Of a stretch of DNA of 32,630 nt, positions 23,890 through 32,426 are shown in pieces. The notes below the pieces were generated by a model. The model made no database searches and had not been told where the DNA came from. It was given only the letters and a program-made list of their open reading frames with translations. Source of the stretch: Thermodesulfovibrionia bacterium (GTDB taxonomy: Bacteria; Nitrospirota; Thermodesulfovibrionia; UBA6902); NCBI GenBank assembly GCA_020057065.1, contig JAGVGM010000280.1, positions 1-32,630 on the forward strand. Direction: 5' to 3'. Made by a program: the position numbers and the translations under genes. Positions within the stretch are counted from its first letter, which is position 1; each line of letters opens with the position of its first letter.

Positions 23890-25207
23890 AATAAAATCCG
23901 ATACACCGGTAGAAATTCTATTTGTTGATGACGAGAAGAACGTGCTGCAGTCGCTCAGGCGGTTGTGCATAGAAGGTAATTATTCCGTTATACTGGCAAA
24001 TTCAGGTGAAGAGGCGCTGGAGATATTGAAAAACAATCCCAATATAGGACTTATTGTCTCAGACCAGAGGATGCCGGCGATGACCGGCTCCGAATTTCTT
24101 GAGAAAGCAAAAGAGATGCTGCCTGATACCGTAAGGATACTGCTCACCGGTTACGCAGATATCAACGCAGTCGCTGATGCCATAAATAAAGGGGGAGCCT
24201 ACAGGTATATAACAAAACCCTGGAATGACGAGGAACTCCTTCAGATCATAGGAGATGCCGTCAGGAGATATTCACTCATAAAGGAAAACAAGAGATTACA
24301 GGAAATTATCAAAAAACAGAATGAGGAACTTAAAAAATGGAATTCCCAGCTTGAGTATTTCGTGCAGGAGCAGACCCTCGAGATACAGAACAAAAACAAA
24401 GAACTCGAAAAACTTAATAAGAATTTGAAGGTTAATTTTAAGAATTCAATTCACGCCTTTTCAAGCCTGATTGAGCTTCGTGACAAAAAAACAGGGAATC
24501 ATTCCAGAAACGTAGCTGAGATGTCTACAAAAATAGCAAGAGCAATGAACCTCTCAGCCGGTGAAGTAGAAACCATTGCTATAGCAGCTCTGCTTCATGA
24601 TATAGGCAAGATCGGTATCCCGGATGTGGCGCTTTTACTGGAAATAGATGAAATGGATACAGAGGCACGGAATGAATACATGCAGCATCCCGTGAGGGGA
24701 CAGGCCGCAATTGATTCCGTGGAAGACCTGAGAGAGGCGGGCGTTCTGATCAGACATCATCATGAATGGCACAACGGTATGGGGTTTCCTGACAAACTCT
24801 CCGGAGAAAAGATACCTGTTGGGGCCAGGATTATTGCCATCACCGATTTTATTGAGAGGGAGTTCAGAAAGCTGAATGCAGATAATGCAATTCAACTTGT
24901 GCTTGATAAAATAAAAAAAGAATTCGGCAAAAGGTTTGATCCACAAATATCTCCTTTCATTGAAGCGCCGGTAAGAGAGGTTTATTCAAAGATTTCACTT
25001 AAAACCGGAACTAAAATGGTTGAGATGGAACTCAGCGTAAACGATATAAAAGAAGGGCTGCTGCTTTCGAGAGACGTAAAAAGCGGGACCGGAATTATTC
25101 TTTTATCGAAGGGTACAACATTGAAATGGAAAAACATTCAGGCGCTCAGACGTTACTATCAGCTTGACCCTTCAGAAACCGGGATATTTGTGCTGGTACC
25201 AAGGTGA
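23873..25207 (+). CDS. RpfG-like response regulator with a divergent HD-GYP phosphodiesterase domain
   Basis: The 444-residue protein has a receiver (VDDEKNV, SDQRMPAM, TKPWND), a coiled coil (about 135-190) and an HD domain (about 195-360). Key motifs are HSRNVAEMS, LLHDIGKIGIP (about 240-250), and HHHEWHNGMGFPDKLSG followed by IPVGARIIAITD. The signature GYP reads GFP and the usual YDAMTS segment is replaced by FIEREFRK. A further domain of about 80 residues (VNDIKEGLLLSRDVKSGTG) follows, as in related receivers. The HD residues that bind metal remain, so c-di-GMP hydrolysis is plausible but not certain. The ATG at 23873 overlaps the preceding stop. Confidence 0.87.
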   Translation: METVNEIKSDTPVEILFVDDEKNVLQSLRRLCIEGNYSVILANSGEEALEILKNNPNIGLIVSDQRMPAMTGSEFLEKAKEMLPDTVRILLTGYADINAVADAINKGGAYRYITKPWNDEELLQIIGDAVRRYSLIKENKRLQEIIKKQNEELKKWNSQLEYFVQEQTLEIQNKNKELEKLNKNLKVNFKNSIHAFSSLIELRDKKTGNHSRNVAEMSTKIARAMNLSAGEVETIAIAALLHDIGKIGIPDVALLLEIDEMDTEARNEYMQHPVRGQAAIDSVEDLREAGVLIRHHHEWHNGMGFPDKLSGEKIPVGARIIAITDFIEREFRKLNADNAIQLVLDKIKKEFGKRFDPQISPFIEAPVREVYSKISLKTGTKMVEMELSVNDIKEGLLLSRDVKSGTGIILLSKGTTLKWKNIQALRRYYQLDPSETGIFVLVPR

Positions 25208-25235
25208 AACAACGAATGAACAATGAATAATGATG

Positions 25236-25278
25236 AATGAGTAATTAAGGAAAATTATTTATTCCTTAATTACTCATT
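25236..25278. repeat. Perfect 17-bp AT-rich inverted repeat
   Basis: AATGAGTAATTAAGGAA (25236-25252) and its exact reverse complement (25262-25278) flank a 9-nt loop, between two response-regulator genes. The flanks contain further AATGA and TTAATTATTAA words, suggesting a dispersed low-complexity repeat. It could act as a bidirectional transcript-end or RNA-stability hairpin. It lacks a GC-rich stem and a proper T-tail. Confidence 0.7.
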
Positions 25279-25311
25279 GTTAATTATTAATTGCTGATAG
25301 GAGGATAAAAC

Positions 25312-25875
25312 ATGGAAGATTCCATACTCATAGTTGATGACGAACCCGACGTAATATCGGCTATAAAGAGATCATTAATGGAAGAGACATACAATATTTT
25401 TTCAGCAAACAGCGGAGTTGAGGCGCTAAAAATACTAAAAGAACATAAGATAAAACTGGTGATCTCTGATGAAATGATGCCGGGAATGTCAGGGACTGAA
25501 TTTCTGTCAGCAGTAAAAAATATATTTCCTGAAACCATCAGGATTATGCTAACAGGACATGCAAGCATTCTGGCCGCAATGAAAGCAGTCAATAGCGGTG
25601 AGATTTACAGGTTTTTTTCAAAACCCTGGGATGATATTGAACTGAAGCTTTCCATTCGCTCTGCCATTGAGAAGTATAATCTTGAGGAAGAGAACAGGAG
25701 ACTTCTTAAAACTGTAAAGCGTCAGGAGTCGGAAATAAAACAGCTTGAAAAAATGCACCCCGGAATTACAAGTCTGAAAAAAGACAATGAGGGGCACTTT
25801 ATTCTCTCTGAAATATCAGACGATGATGAAGACATCTCCGAAATAATAACACGTTCCGAATTCAAGAAAGCATAA
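25312..25875 (+). CDS. Response regulator, receiver plus coiled coil and acidic tail
   Basis: The 187-residue protein has a receiver with VDDEPDV, the phospho-acceptor Asp in SDEMMPGM, and the RpfG-type Lys in SKPWDD. A coiled coil (about 125-150) and a charged C-terminal tail rich in Asp and Glu follow. No output domain is seen. It has a strong AGGAGG before the ATG. It lies 105 bp after the HD-GYP gene, behind the inverted repeat, and ends 19 bp from the convergent hybrid kinase. It is probably a relay or adaptor of the same system. Confidence 0.85.
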   Translation: MEDSILIVDDEPDVISAIKRSLMEETYNIFSANSGVEALKILKEHKIKLVISDEMMPGMSGTEFLSAVKNIFPETIRIMLTGHASILAAMKAVNSGEIYRFFSKPWDDIELKLSIRSAIEKYNLEEENRRLLKTVKRQESEIKQLEKMHPGITSLKKDNEGHFILSEISDDDEDISEIITRSEFKKA

Positions 25876-25894
25876 GTTGTTTCATTCTGAAATT

Positions 25895-28288
25895 TTACTT
25901 TGCAGTGATATCCAGCACGCTCCTCACCATCCTCAAAAGCTTCATCGGTGAAACGGGCTTGAAGATCAGAAGGGCGCCGTTTTCGAGAGATGCTTTCTGT
26001 AGGACCAGGTCGGGCGCGTATCCGCTGGCAAAGATGACCTTCATGTCAGGCTTAATCTTCCGTATCTCGTCATAGGCCTCTTTACCGCTCATCTTAGGCA
26101 TGATAAGGTCGAACAGGAGGAGTTGAATTATATCTTTATTTTCCTTGAATTTTATAACCGCGTCCTCGCCGTCAACGGCCTCGATGACGGTATAGCCGAA
26201 TTCTGCCAGCACGGTTTTTGACAGACTTCTCACTGATTCGTCATCCTCGGCAAGAAGGATCGTTTCAGTACCACGGGAGGGCGTTTCTTCCTGATGCTCC
26301 CTGGTCAATTCCCTTGTTTCCGGGGCGATGATCGGCAGGTATATCCTGAACGTAGTGCCTTTGCCGGGCTCGCTGTACACATTGATAAATCCCTCATGCT
26401 GCTTGATGATTCCGTACACGACAGCCAGTCCGAGCCCTGTGCCTTTGCCGACTTCCTTGGTCGTAAAGAAAGGCTCAAATATACGTGTCCGCGTCTCTTC
26501 GTCCATTCCCTTGCCGGTGTCCGATACAGTAATCATTGCGTACGTCCCGGGCTTGCCGTAGCCATGGGATTCTGTGAAGTCTTCGTTCAGATGAACTTGT
26601 TCCGTTGTTACAGTGAAGGCGCCGCCTGTCTGCATGGCGTCACAGGCGTTCGTGGCAAAGTTCATCAGCACCTGCTCAAGCTGATGGCTGTCGGCGAGGG
26701 CCATTATCGGCCGGTCTTGCAATATGATTTTAGACTCTATATCCTCTCTAATGACCCTCTTTAGGAATTTCTCAACCTTCCTGATGACTTTATTCAGGTC
26801 CACGGGTTTACGTTCGCTTACCTGTTTTCTGCTGAACAGGAGGAGATCCTTCGTAAGGTGGGCGGCCCGGTCCGCTCCTTCGAGCATGTTCTCGATGTTC
26901 AGCCGCAGCGGATCGTCCTGTGCCATTTTCATTAGCGCTATATGACCGTAGCCGATGATGGCCGTCAGGATGTTGTTGAAGTCATGGGCCACGCCTCCGG
27001 CAAGCTGCCCTACCGCCTCCATCTTTTGGGCCTGAAGATACTGCATCTCAAGTTTGCGGTGCTCGGTGATGTTCCTGCCGAGTTCGATCACATTGACAAC
27101 ACGGCCTGCTTCTATAATGGGGATGGTTCTGATCTCCCATATCTTTCCATCCGGGGTAGTGACGGTTTCTGTTGCGGGTTCGCCGCTGCGAAAACTCTTG
27201 AGCACAGGACAGGGCTCACAGGGCTCTACTTTATTGTGCCAAAGCTGGTAGCAGTAGGCGCCAATCAGTTCATCTGGTTTTTTGTTCAACCCGGCAGCAG
27301 CGCTGTTGTTTGTCCAGAGCATCTTGAGGTCCGGAGACTGAAGTGTGAGGTTGTCCGGTATGGCATCGAGCAGTGCATTGAATTCCTGAGAAAGCTTGCG
27401 GAACTTCGCTTCGCTCTCCACCAGGGCTTCCTCCATCTTCTTCCGTTGTGTGATATCTTTTGCAAAATGCACCACTCCCCGCACTGCTCCGTTTTTATCG
27501 AGAAGCGGGAAGCATGTAATGGAAAGCCAGCAGTTGAGTCCTGGCTCAAACATCTCTGTTTCAAAAAGATTTCCTGTCTGCTCTGTTTTAAGCTTCGGGC
27601 AGGCCTCATGAGGCTCCTTCCTACCGTGAAATAACTCAAAACATTTTCTGGAGCGGATCTCATTCTGCGAAGCGCCGAGGATTCTCTCGCAAGACTTGTT
27701 TGCAAGGAGCATATTAAAATCCCTGTCATGGATCGTTATGCAGTCGCCAATTGAGTCAAAGGTCATCTGCCATTCCTGCTCCTTCGCCTCGACTGTCGCC
27801 TTAGCCTTTTCAAGTTCCCTGACCTTCTCCTCAAGTTTTGTAGCAACAATATGGCTGTATTTCCTGAGAAATTCTTCATCTTTCTCAATCAATTCTGCTG
27901 TAATAATCTTTTCTTGTTTTAGTTTACATTCTTCAAGTATGCTCTTAAGTTCTTCCCAGAAGTCTTCAGGGTCTTTAGGCTTGATTATAAAAGCCTCCGC
28001 AATGGATATGGCAAGTTCAGCCTCTTTGTATCCCGTGTAAACAGCAGAGTAGAATATGAATGGTATGTCTTTCAGGACTTCATCTGTTTTGACAGCCCGC
28101 AAAAACTGGAAGCCGTCCATTACCGGCATGAGCGCGTCAGAAACAATCAAGTCCGGCTTTTTTACGTTTGCCAGATGCAGACCCTCTGCACCATCTGACG
28201 CCTCTATAACCTCACAGCCGTGATGCTCAAGGTTAAATTTAAGAACTTTTCTGTCATCAGGGTTATCTTCAACAATCAGTATCTTCAT
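25895..28288 (-). CDS. Hybrid histidine kinase: receiver, two PAS domains, kinase, receiver
   Basis: The 797-residue protein has no membrane segments. Domains in order are a receiver (1-125, VEDNPDD, SDALMPVM), a coiled coil, PAS 1 (about 170-285), PAS 2 (about 300-412), HisKA with His in GQLAGGVAHDFNNILT (near 433), HATPase_c (DTGKGMDEET, EPFFTTK, GTGLGLA) and a C-terminal receiver (about 675-795, LFDLIMPKM). Both PAS domains carry spaced Cys: KCFELFHG with EACP in PAS 1, and CYQLWH with PCEPCP in PAS 2. These could bind a metal or respond to redox state. The ATG lies inside the end of the preceding receiver gene (20-base overlap), so the two are co-translated and probably exchange phosphate. 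Confidence 0.92.
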   Translation of the reverse strand: MKILIVEDNPDDRKVLKFNLEHHGCEVIEASDGAEGLHLANVKKPDLIVSDALMPVMDGFQFLRAVKTDEVLKDIPFIFYSAVYTGYKEAELAISIAEAFIIKPKDPEDFWEELKSILEECKLKQEKIITAELIEKDEEFLRKYSHIVATKLEEKVRELEKAKATVEAKEQEWQMTFDSIGDCITIHDRDFNMLLANKSCERILGASQNEIRSRKCFELFHGRKEPHEACPKLKTEQTGNLFETEMFEPGLNCWLSITCFPLLDKNGAVRGVVHFAKDITQRKKMEEALVESEAKFRKLSQEFNALLDAIPDNLTLQSPDLKMLWTNNSAAAGLNKKPDELIGAYCYQLWHNKVEPCEPCPVLKSFRSGEPATETVTTPDGKIWEIRTIPIIEAGRVVNVIELGRNITEHRKLEMQYLQAQKMEAVGQLAGGVAHDFNNILTAIIGYGHIALMKMAQDDPLRLNIENMLEGADRAAHLTKDLLLFSRKQVSERKPVDLNKVIRKVEKFLKRVIREDIESKIILQDRPIMALADSHQLEQVLMNFATNACDAMQTGGAFTVTTEQVHLNEDFTESHGYGKPGTYAMITVSDTGKGMDEETRTRIFEPFFTTKEVGKGTGLGLAVVYGIIKQHEGFINVYSEPGKGTTFRIYLPIIAPETRELTREHQEETPSRGTETILLAEDDESVRSLSKTVLAEFGYTVIEAVDGEDAVIKFKENKDIIQLLLFDLIMPKMSGKEAYDEIRKIKPDMKVIFASGYAPDLVLQKASLENGALLIFKPVSPMKLLRMVRSVLDITAK

Positions 28289-28655
28289 GGGGTTTCTCTA
28301 TTATCTTCCTTATCTCTGCCATAACTGTCTCAGGGTCTATGGGTTTCTCAATGTAGCCTGTACAGCCGGCATGCAGAAGCTTCTCCCTGTCCCCACTCAT
28401 TGCATAAGAGGTCATGGCGATGATCGGAACTTTCCCGTCTGCCTCTGACATGCGTATCAGTCGCAGAACCTCGTAGCCGTCTATATCAGGGAGCTGTATA
28501 TCGAGTATGATGAAGTCCGGCTTTTCCTGAACGGCAAGCTCCACACCCCTCCTGCCGTTTTCCGCCCAGACCGTGCTGTAGCCGTTCTTCTTCAGTATGA
28601 ATGTTATGAGATTCATATTATCTTCGTTGTCTTCAATTACTAGAACTTTTTTCAT
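28269..28655 (-). CDS. Single-domain response regulator (CheY/DivK-like)
   Basis: The 128-residue protein is a receiver only: acidic pocket IEDNEDN, phospho-acceptor Asp in IILDIQLPDIDG, Thr in AMTSYAM and Lys in IEKPIDP. The pattern is that of DivK-type relay proteins that work with hybrid kinases. Its last 20 bases overlap the hybrid kinase start, which argues for a common phosphorelay. No output domain is attached. Confidence 0.9.
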   Translation of the reverse strand: MKKVLVIEDNEDNMNLITFILKKNGYSTVWAENGRRGVELAVQEKPDFIILDIQLPDIDGYEVLRLIRMSEADGKVPIIAMTSYAMSGDREKLLHAGCTGYIEKPIDPETVMAEIRKIIEKPHEDTDC

Positions 28656-28697
28656 ATGCTTTTCACCTTATAAAGAATTCAGAATAATAAATCTTGC

Positions 28698-28804
28698 TGT
28701 CATTCCGGCGGCTCCGTCCGGCCTACTGTTGGCTCGTCCGGAATTCTTCTTTTTTCTCCTGTCATATGCTTTCGCGGAAAGATTCCTGACAAGCGGGAAT
28801 GACA
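28698..28804. repeat. 107-bp palindromic intergenic element with TGTCATTCC / GGAATGACA ends
   Basis: The element is bounded by perfect 9-bp inverted repeats (28698-28706 and 28796-28804). Inside is ATTCCGG/CCGGAAT, plus a second internal TGTCAT. It shares the TGTCAT...ATGACA design and the GCGGGAATGACA end with the element at 8508-8591. It fills the gap between the CheY-like gene and the large sensor kinase and looks like a non-autonomous mobile or REP-type repeat. Confidence 0.6.
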
Positions 28805-28853
28805 TACAAAAAACAGGTTTTCTTTTCTCATTATGACTCCTATATTCTGTCTT

Positions 28854-31556
28854 TCATATCTTCACCGGAATCCTAATCATAAATGTGCTGCCTTTTCCGT
28901 AAGTGCTCGCAACCGACACCTCGCCATTGAGCACTTCGGTGACCAGTTTCCTGGTAAGGTAAAGTCCCAAACCTGTACCGGCAACAGTCATCTTTAAAGT
29001 CGAATCCAGTCTTACAAATGATTGAAAAAGCATAGGGATATCCTTCTCTTTTATGCCGATACCGGTATCCGTCACCTTTAACTGGATTATATCACCTTTT
29101 TCTTCGGCAAAGACTGTTATTTTCCCTTTCTCCGTAAACTTCACTGCATTGCTCAGGTAGTTCAGGACGCACTGAAAGAGCCGCTTTCTGTCGGTATTCA
29201 TAGTAATCTTCTCCGGAACCATATTGACCTCAAGTTCGAGCCCCTTTTCCTTGATCTGGAGCTTCAGGTCCGATACAGCATCGTTCAGCACCCCTTCAAG
29301 CTCGAACTCCTCAGCATAGGCCTCAATCTTTCCTGCCTCGATCTTAGAAATATCAATAACATCCGTGATAAGAGACAAAAGATGCTTTCCTGCCTTTGAT
29401 ACCCTCTGGAGCTGGTCCCTCTGCTCCTCATTTATATCACCGGTCATACCCTGAAGGATTATACCGGTAAACCCTATAATGGAATTCAGGGGAGTCCTGA
29501 GTTCATGGCTCATGGACGCGATGAACATGGACTTCAGACTGTCGAGGTCCTTCAGCTTGACGTTTGCCTGTTTGAGGTCTTCTTTTTTAAGATTAAGGTC
29601 TTCAACAAGATTCTGCAACGCCTTCTGACTTGCCTGAATATCTTTCGTGCGCTCTTCAACCTCATCCTCAAGTATGGCGGCATGGCGGGATATTTTTTCA
29701 AACATCTGCGCATTATCTACTGCAATCGCTATCTGAGCCGTGACGGTCTCAAGAAGTTTCAATCTCCTTTCAGCCGGTTTTTTATCCGTCCGTGTAAATA
29801 CACACAAGACCCCAAGGCATCTTTCGCCGATTACAAGCGGAAATGCAGCATGAAAACGGATGTCCTCGCCACGGGTTGCCTCACGTGTGGCAAACTTAAG
29901 CACTTCATCCCTGTTCCGCAGAATTAGAGGTTTATGATCTCTTGCGCTTTCACCGCATAGACACTCACCGACCTTAATTTCATTTGTTGTTAAATCTAAA
30001 ATTGTCGCCTCGGAAGTTTCCCTATGCGCAGCAAGATGAAGAGTTTTATCAGGAGTTACCATGCATATAGTCCCGCCTTCAAACCCTGTTATGCTCAGCG
30101 CTTCATCCATGACTTTCTCAAGGATTTCTTTGACTCCAGTAGTAGTAGTAATGATTATCCTTTGAATTGCAAGAAGTTCCTCATTGGTTATCCTTAATTC
30201 TTCCTCAGCACGCTTGCGCTCGGTGATGTCCATGATATTTCCGAACACCCGCACAGTCTTGCCGTCTTTTTGCTCGGCCTTTCCAATTGTCCGCACCCAT
30301 AGACTCTTTCCACCGGCGTTCCTGAACTTCAGTTCAAGGTCATAAGGTTCGCCAAATTCAACCGCTCGCCTGAATGCGTTTTCAATGGCTTCCGCGTCTT
30401 CATAAAAAGCTATATCCTGTGTAATATCATTCGGATCATAATCATCATGAGATACGCCATAAATTCTGTAAACCTCATCCGTCCATGTCAATTTCTTTTT
30501 CTCGATATCATATTCCCACCCTCCGACCTGTGAGACTTGCTGTGTCTCTTTCAGCAGGGCTTCGCTCTTCCGCAGCGTCTCTTCCGCCTGCTTGCGTTTT
30601 TCCTCTTCCTTCACTATCAACCAGGCCTTTGCGCCCAGCAGTGAGAAGACAATTCCGAATAAGAATATAACGCCAAGTATAAGGATAAGCCTGTTCTTGA
30701 AAGATATCAGTCCGGAAAGTACATCCTGTTCGGCAGATGTCACAACAATGGACCAGAATGTATTGCCGAGTTGAATCGGCATATACACGGCGTATTTTTT
30801 TATCTGTCCGACAGCCCGGTCGCCTATTCTGTCAAATGTGTATTCTGCAATACCTTCATGTCCCTTCAGCATATCGTTCACCATAGCAATAACCGAAGGG
30901 TAATCCTTGTAGTTTTCAAACACGGATTTGCCGGCAAATCCGGTGGTTGCGCTGTAAAGCTGAGTCCCATCACGGCTGATTACCCATGCGTAGCCTGTTT
31001 CGCCGATTTTTATCACATCAAGGTAACGTTTTGCCAGACTTTCGAAGTTTACTACTATAGCGATTGTGCCTTTAAATACAGATCCTTTAAATACCGGCAC
31101 ATGGAGAGCAACCGCATAAAACCCCTGAACTGTCTTGAACACATCGCTTATGACAGGCTTGTGCTTATTTAGTATCTCATTAACATGTTTCTGCTCCGAG
31201 ATATTGCTTCCTATGGAACGGCTGAAAGGAACTGTATAGATTATTGTTCCTCTATCATCCATACGGGTGATTGACCTAATTTCCCCATGGTGGGCTTCAT
31301 AAAAAAGTTTGATGTAGCGTTTTCCGTCAGCATCGGTATTGATGATTTCATCCATTTTTGAGAAAGAGTTCAGGGTCACTGTCCATGTTCTAAAAAAATC
31401 CTCAATCCCAAGAGCCGCCTGTCTCGCGTGGACAACCTGTTCATCGTTCAGTTTTTTGATCGCGGTGTTCTTGGCCTCTCTGTAAAAGGCATTGAATGCT
31501 AAAGCGCAGACTGCGCTGAATGTGATTACAAGAAAAACAAGGTGTCTTTTTTTCAT
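28854..31556 (-). CDS. Membrane sensor histidine kinase: dCache, PAS, GAF, kinase
   Basis: The roughly 900-residue protein has a first membrane helix (about 5-22) and a large periplasmic dCache-type sensor (about 35-280, with GYAWVISRDGTQLYSAT). A second membrane helix follows (about 287-310), then PAS (about 335-455), GAF (about 475-625) and a long coiled coil. HisKA has the His in ASMSHELRTPLNSIIG (near 690), and HATPase_c carries DTGIGIKEKDI and GTGLGLYL. dCache domains bind small extracellular ligands such as amino acids or organic acids. The kinase has no receiver of its own. The ATG at 31556 was chosen over an in-frame TTG two codons upstream. The membrane PAS protein upstream is on the same strand, 78 bp away. 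Confidence 0.9.
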   Translation of the reverse strand: MKKRHLVFLVITFSAVCALAFNAFYREAKNTAIKKLNDEQVVHARQAALGIEDFFRTWTVTLNSFSKMDEIINTDADGKRYIKLFYEAHHGEIRSITRMDDRGTIIYTVPFSRSIGSNISEQKHVNEILNKHKPVISDVFKTVQGFYAVALHVPVFKGSVFKGTIAIVVNFESLAKRYLDVIKIGETGYAWVISRDGTQLYSATTGFAGKSVFENYKDYPSVIAMVNDMLKGHEGIAEYTFDRIGDRAVGQIKKYAVYMPIQLGNTFWSIVVTSAEQDVLSGLISFKNRLILILGVIFLFGIVFSLLGAKAWLIVKEEEKRKQAEETLRKSEALLKETQQVSQVGGWEYDIEKKKLTWTDEVYRIYGVSHDDYDPNDITQDIAFYEDAEAIENAFRRAVEFGEPYDLELKFRNAGGKSLWVRTIGKAEQKDGKTVRVFGNIMDITERKRAEEELRITNEELLAIQRIIITTTTGVKEILEKVMDEALSITGFEGGTICMVTPDKTLHLAAHRETSEATILDLTTNEIKVGECLCGESARDHKPLILRNRDEVLKFATREATRGEDIRFHAAFPLVIGERCLGVLCVFTRTDKKPAERRLKLLETVTAQIAIAVDNAQMFEKISRHAAILEDEVEERTKDIQASQKALQNLVEDLNLKKEDLKQANVKLKDLDSLKSMFIASMSHELRTPLNSIIGFTGIILQGMTGDINEEQRDQLQRVSKAGKHLLSLITDVIDISKIEAGKIEAYAEEFELEGVLNDAVSDLKLQIKEKGLELEVNMVPEKITMNTDRKRLFQCVLNYLSNAVKFTEKGKITVFAEEKGDIIQLKVTDTGIGIKEKDIPMLFQSFVRLDSTLKMTVAGTGLGLYLTRKLVTEVLNGEVSVASTYGKGSTFMIRIPVKI

Positions 31557-31634
31557 TGGCAAAACATCATGCGACTCACAGCTTCAGGGTCCACTTTTTT
31601 TACCTGCATCTTCTTTTTTTATCCTTGACCCTTG

Positions 31635-32426
31635 CTACTTGCTACGTGACCCTATCTGTTTCTCTAATTCTTTTATCCCCTCCTTCAATTCTATCATCCT
31701 CAACTCCCTGCCCACAAAGAGCTTGTTCATGCGCTCTATCACAGAGATTTTTGTTTCGAGTTCCTGAGTCCGCTCCTTGACCAGTTCCTCAAGATTTTCA
31801 CGGTGTTTCTCCAGATCCAGTTCGGCTTTCTTGCGCTCGGTGATGTCTTCAACGCTCGACCAGATGAAGTCTTCACCGTCTCTTTTGATAATGCGTCCCT
31901 TAAGCCGCACCGGAACAAAATGTCCATCTTTGTGTTTGTATGCCTTTTCATACGGGCCGTAGCGGCCTGTTGTTCTCAGGGATTCAAGCTGTTGCGCCTC
32001 CTGATCTGCATATTTCTCTGGCGTGATGTCCCAATAAGTGAGCCTGAGCGTTTCCTCAATAGTCCTTCCGATAATCTTTGCGAATGCCTCGTTCACATCC
32101 ACAAGCGCGCCGTCCACACGGCAGAGGGCAAGACCGATGGGTGAAAGATCGAACAGATTGCGGTTATATCCCTCGCTTTCCCGCAGGCTTTCTTCCGATT
32201 TCTGCATTTCAGATACATATCGTTTGATAAGCCCGTAAACCAACAAAGCAGTCACAGCTACAAATCCCCAACCCTTATATGTCTGTAAGCGTGTAAGAAT
32301 ATGAGGGTCTTCTATCAGCGAGGCAAGCATCTTGTCTGAAAATAAAATCCATAGCCCGCCTGCAACGGCATATATAGCAGCGATTTTGAAAGGAGAAAGT
32401 TTTCTTTTAGGCTGTATCTGTTTCAT
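31635..32426 (-). CDS. Membrane-anchored PAS protein lacking a kinase domain
   Basis: The protein of about 263 residues has two membrane helices (about 15-32 and 50-68), one PAS domain (about 80-210, with SPIGLALCRVDGALVDVNEA and VRLKGRIIKRDGEDFIWSS) and a C-terminal coiled coil ending at a natural stop. No HisKA, HATPase_c or output domain follows, so it must act through another protein, most simply the dCache kinase encoded next. It could also be a remnant of a split kinase, but the coiled-coil end with a clean stop looks complete. The ATG at 32426 has AAGGGTGA upstream and is preferred over a GTG four codons earlier. Confidence 0.8.
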   Translation of the reverse strand: MKQIQPKRKLSPFKIAAIYAVAGGLWILFSDKMLASLIEDPHILTRLQTYKGWGFVAVTALLVYGLIKRYVSEMQKSEESLRESEGYNRNLFDLSPIGLALCRVDGALVDVNEAFAKIIGRTIEETLRLTYWDITPEKYADQEAQQLESLRTTGRYGPYEKAYKHKDGHFVPVRLKGRIIKRDGEDFIWSSVEDITERKKAELDLEKHRENLEELVKERTQELETKISVIERMNKLFVGRELRMIELKEGIKELEKQIGSRSK

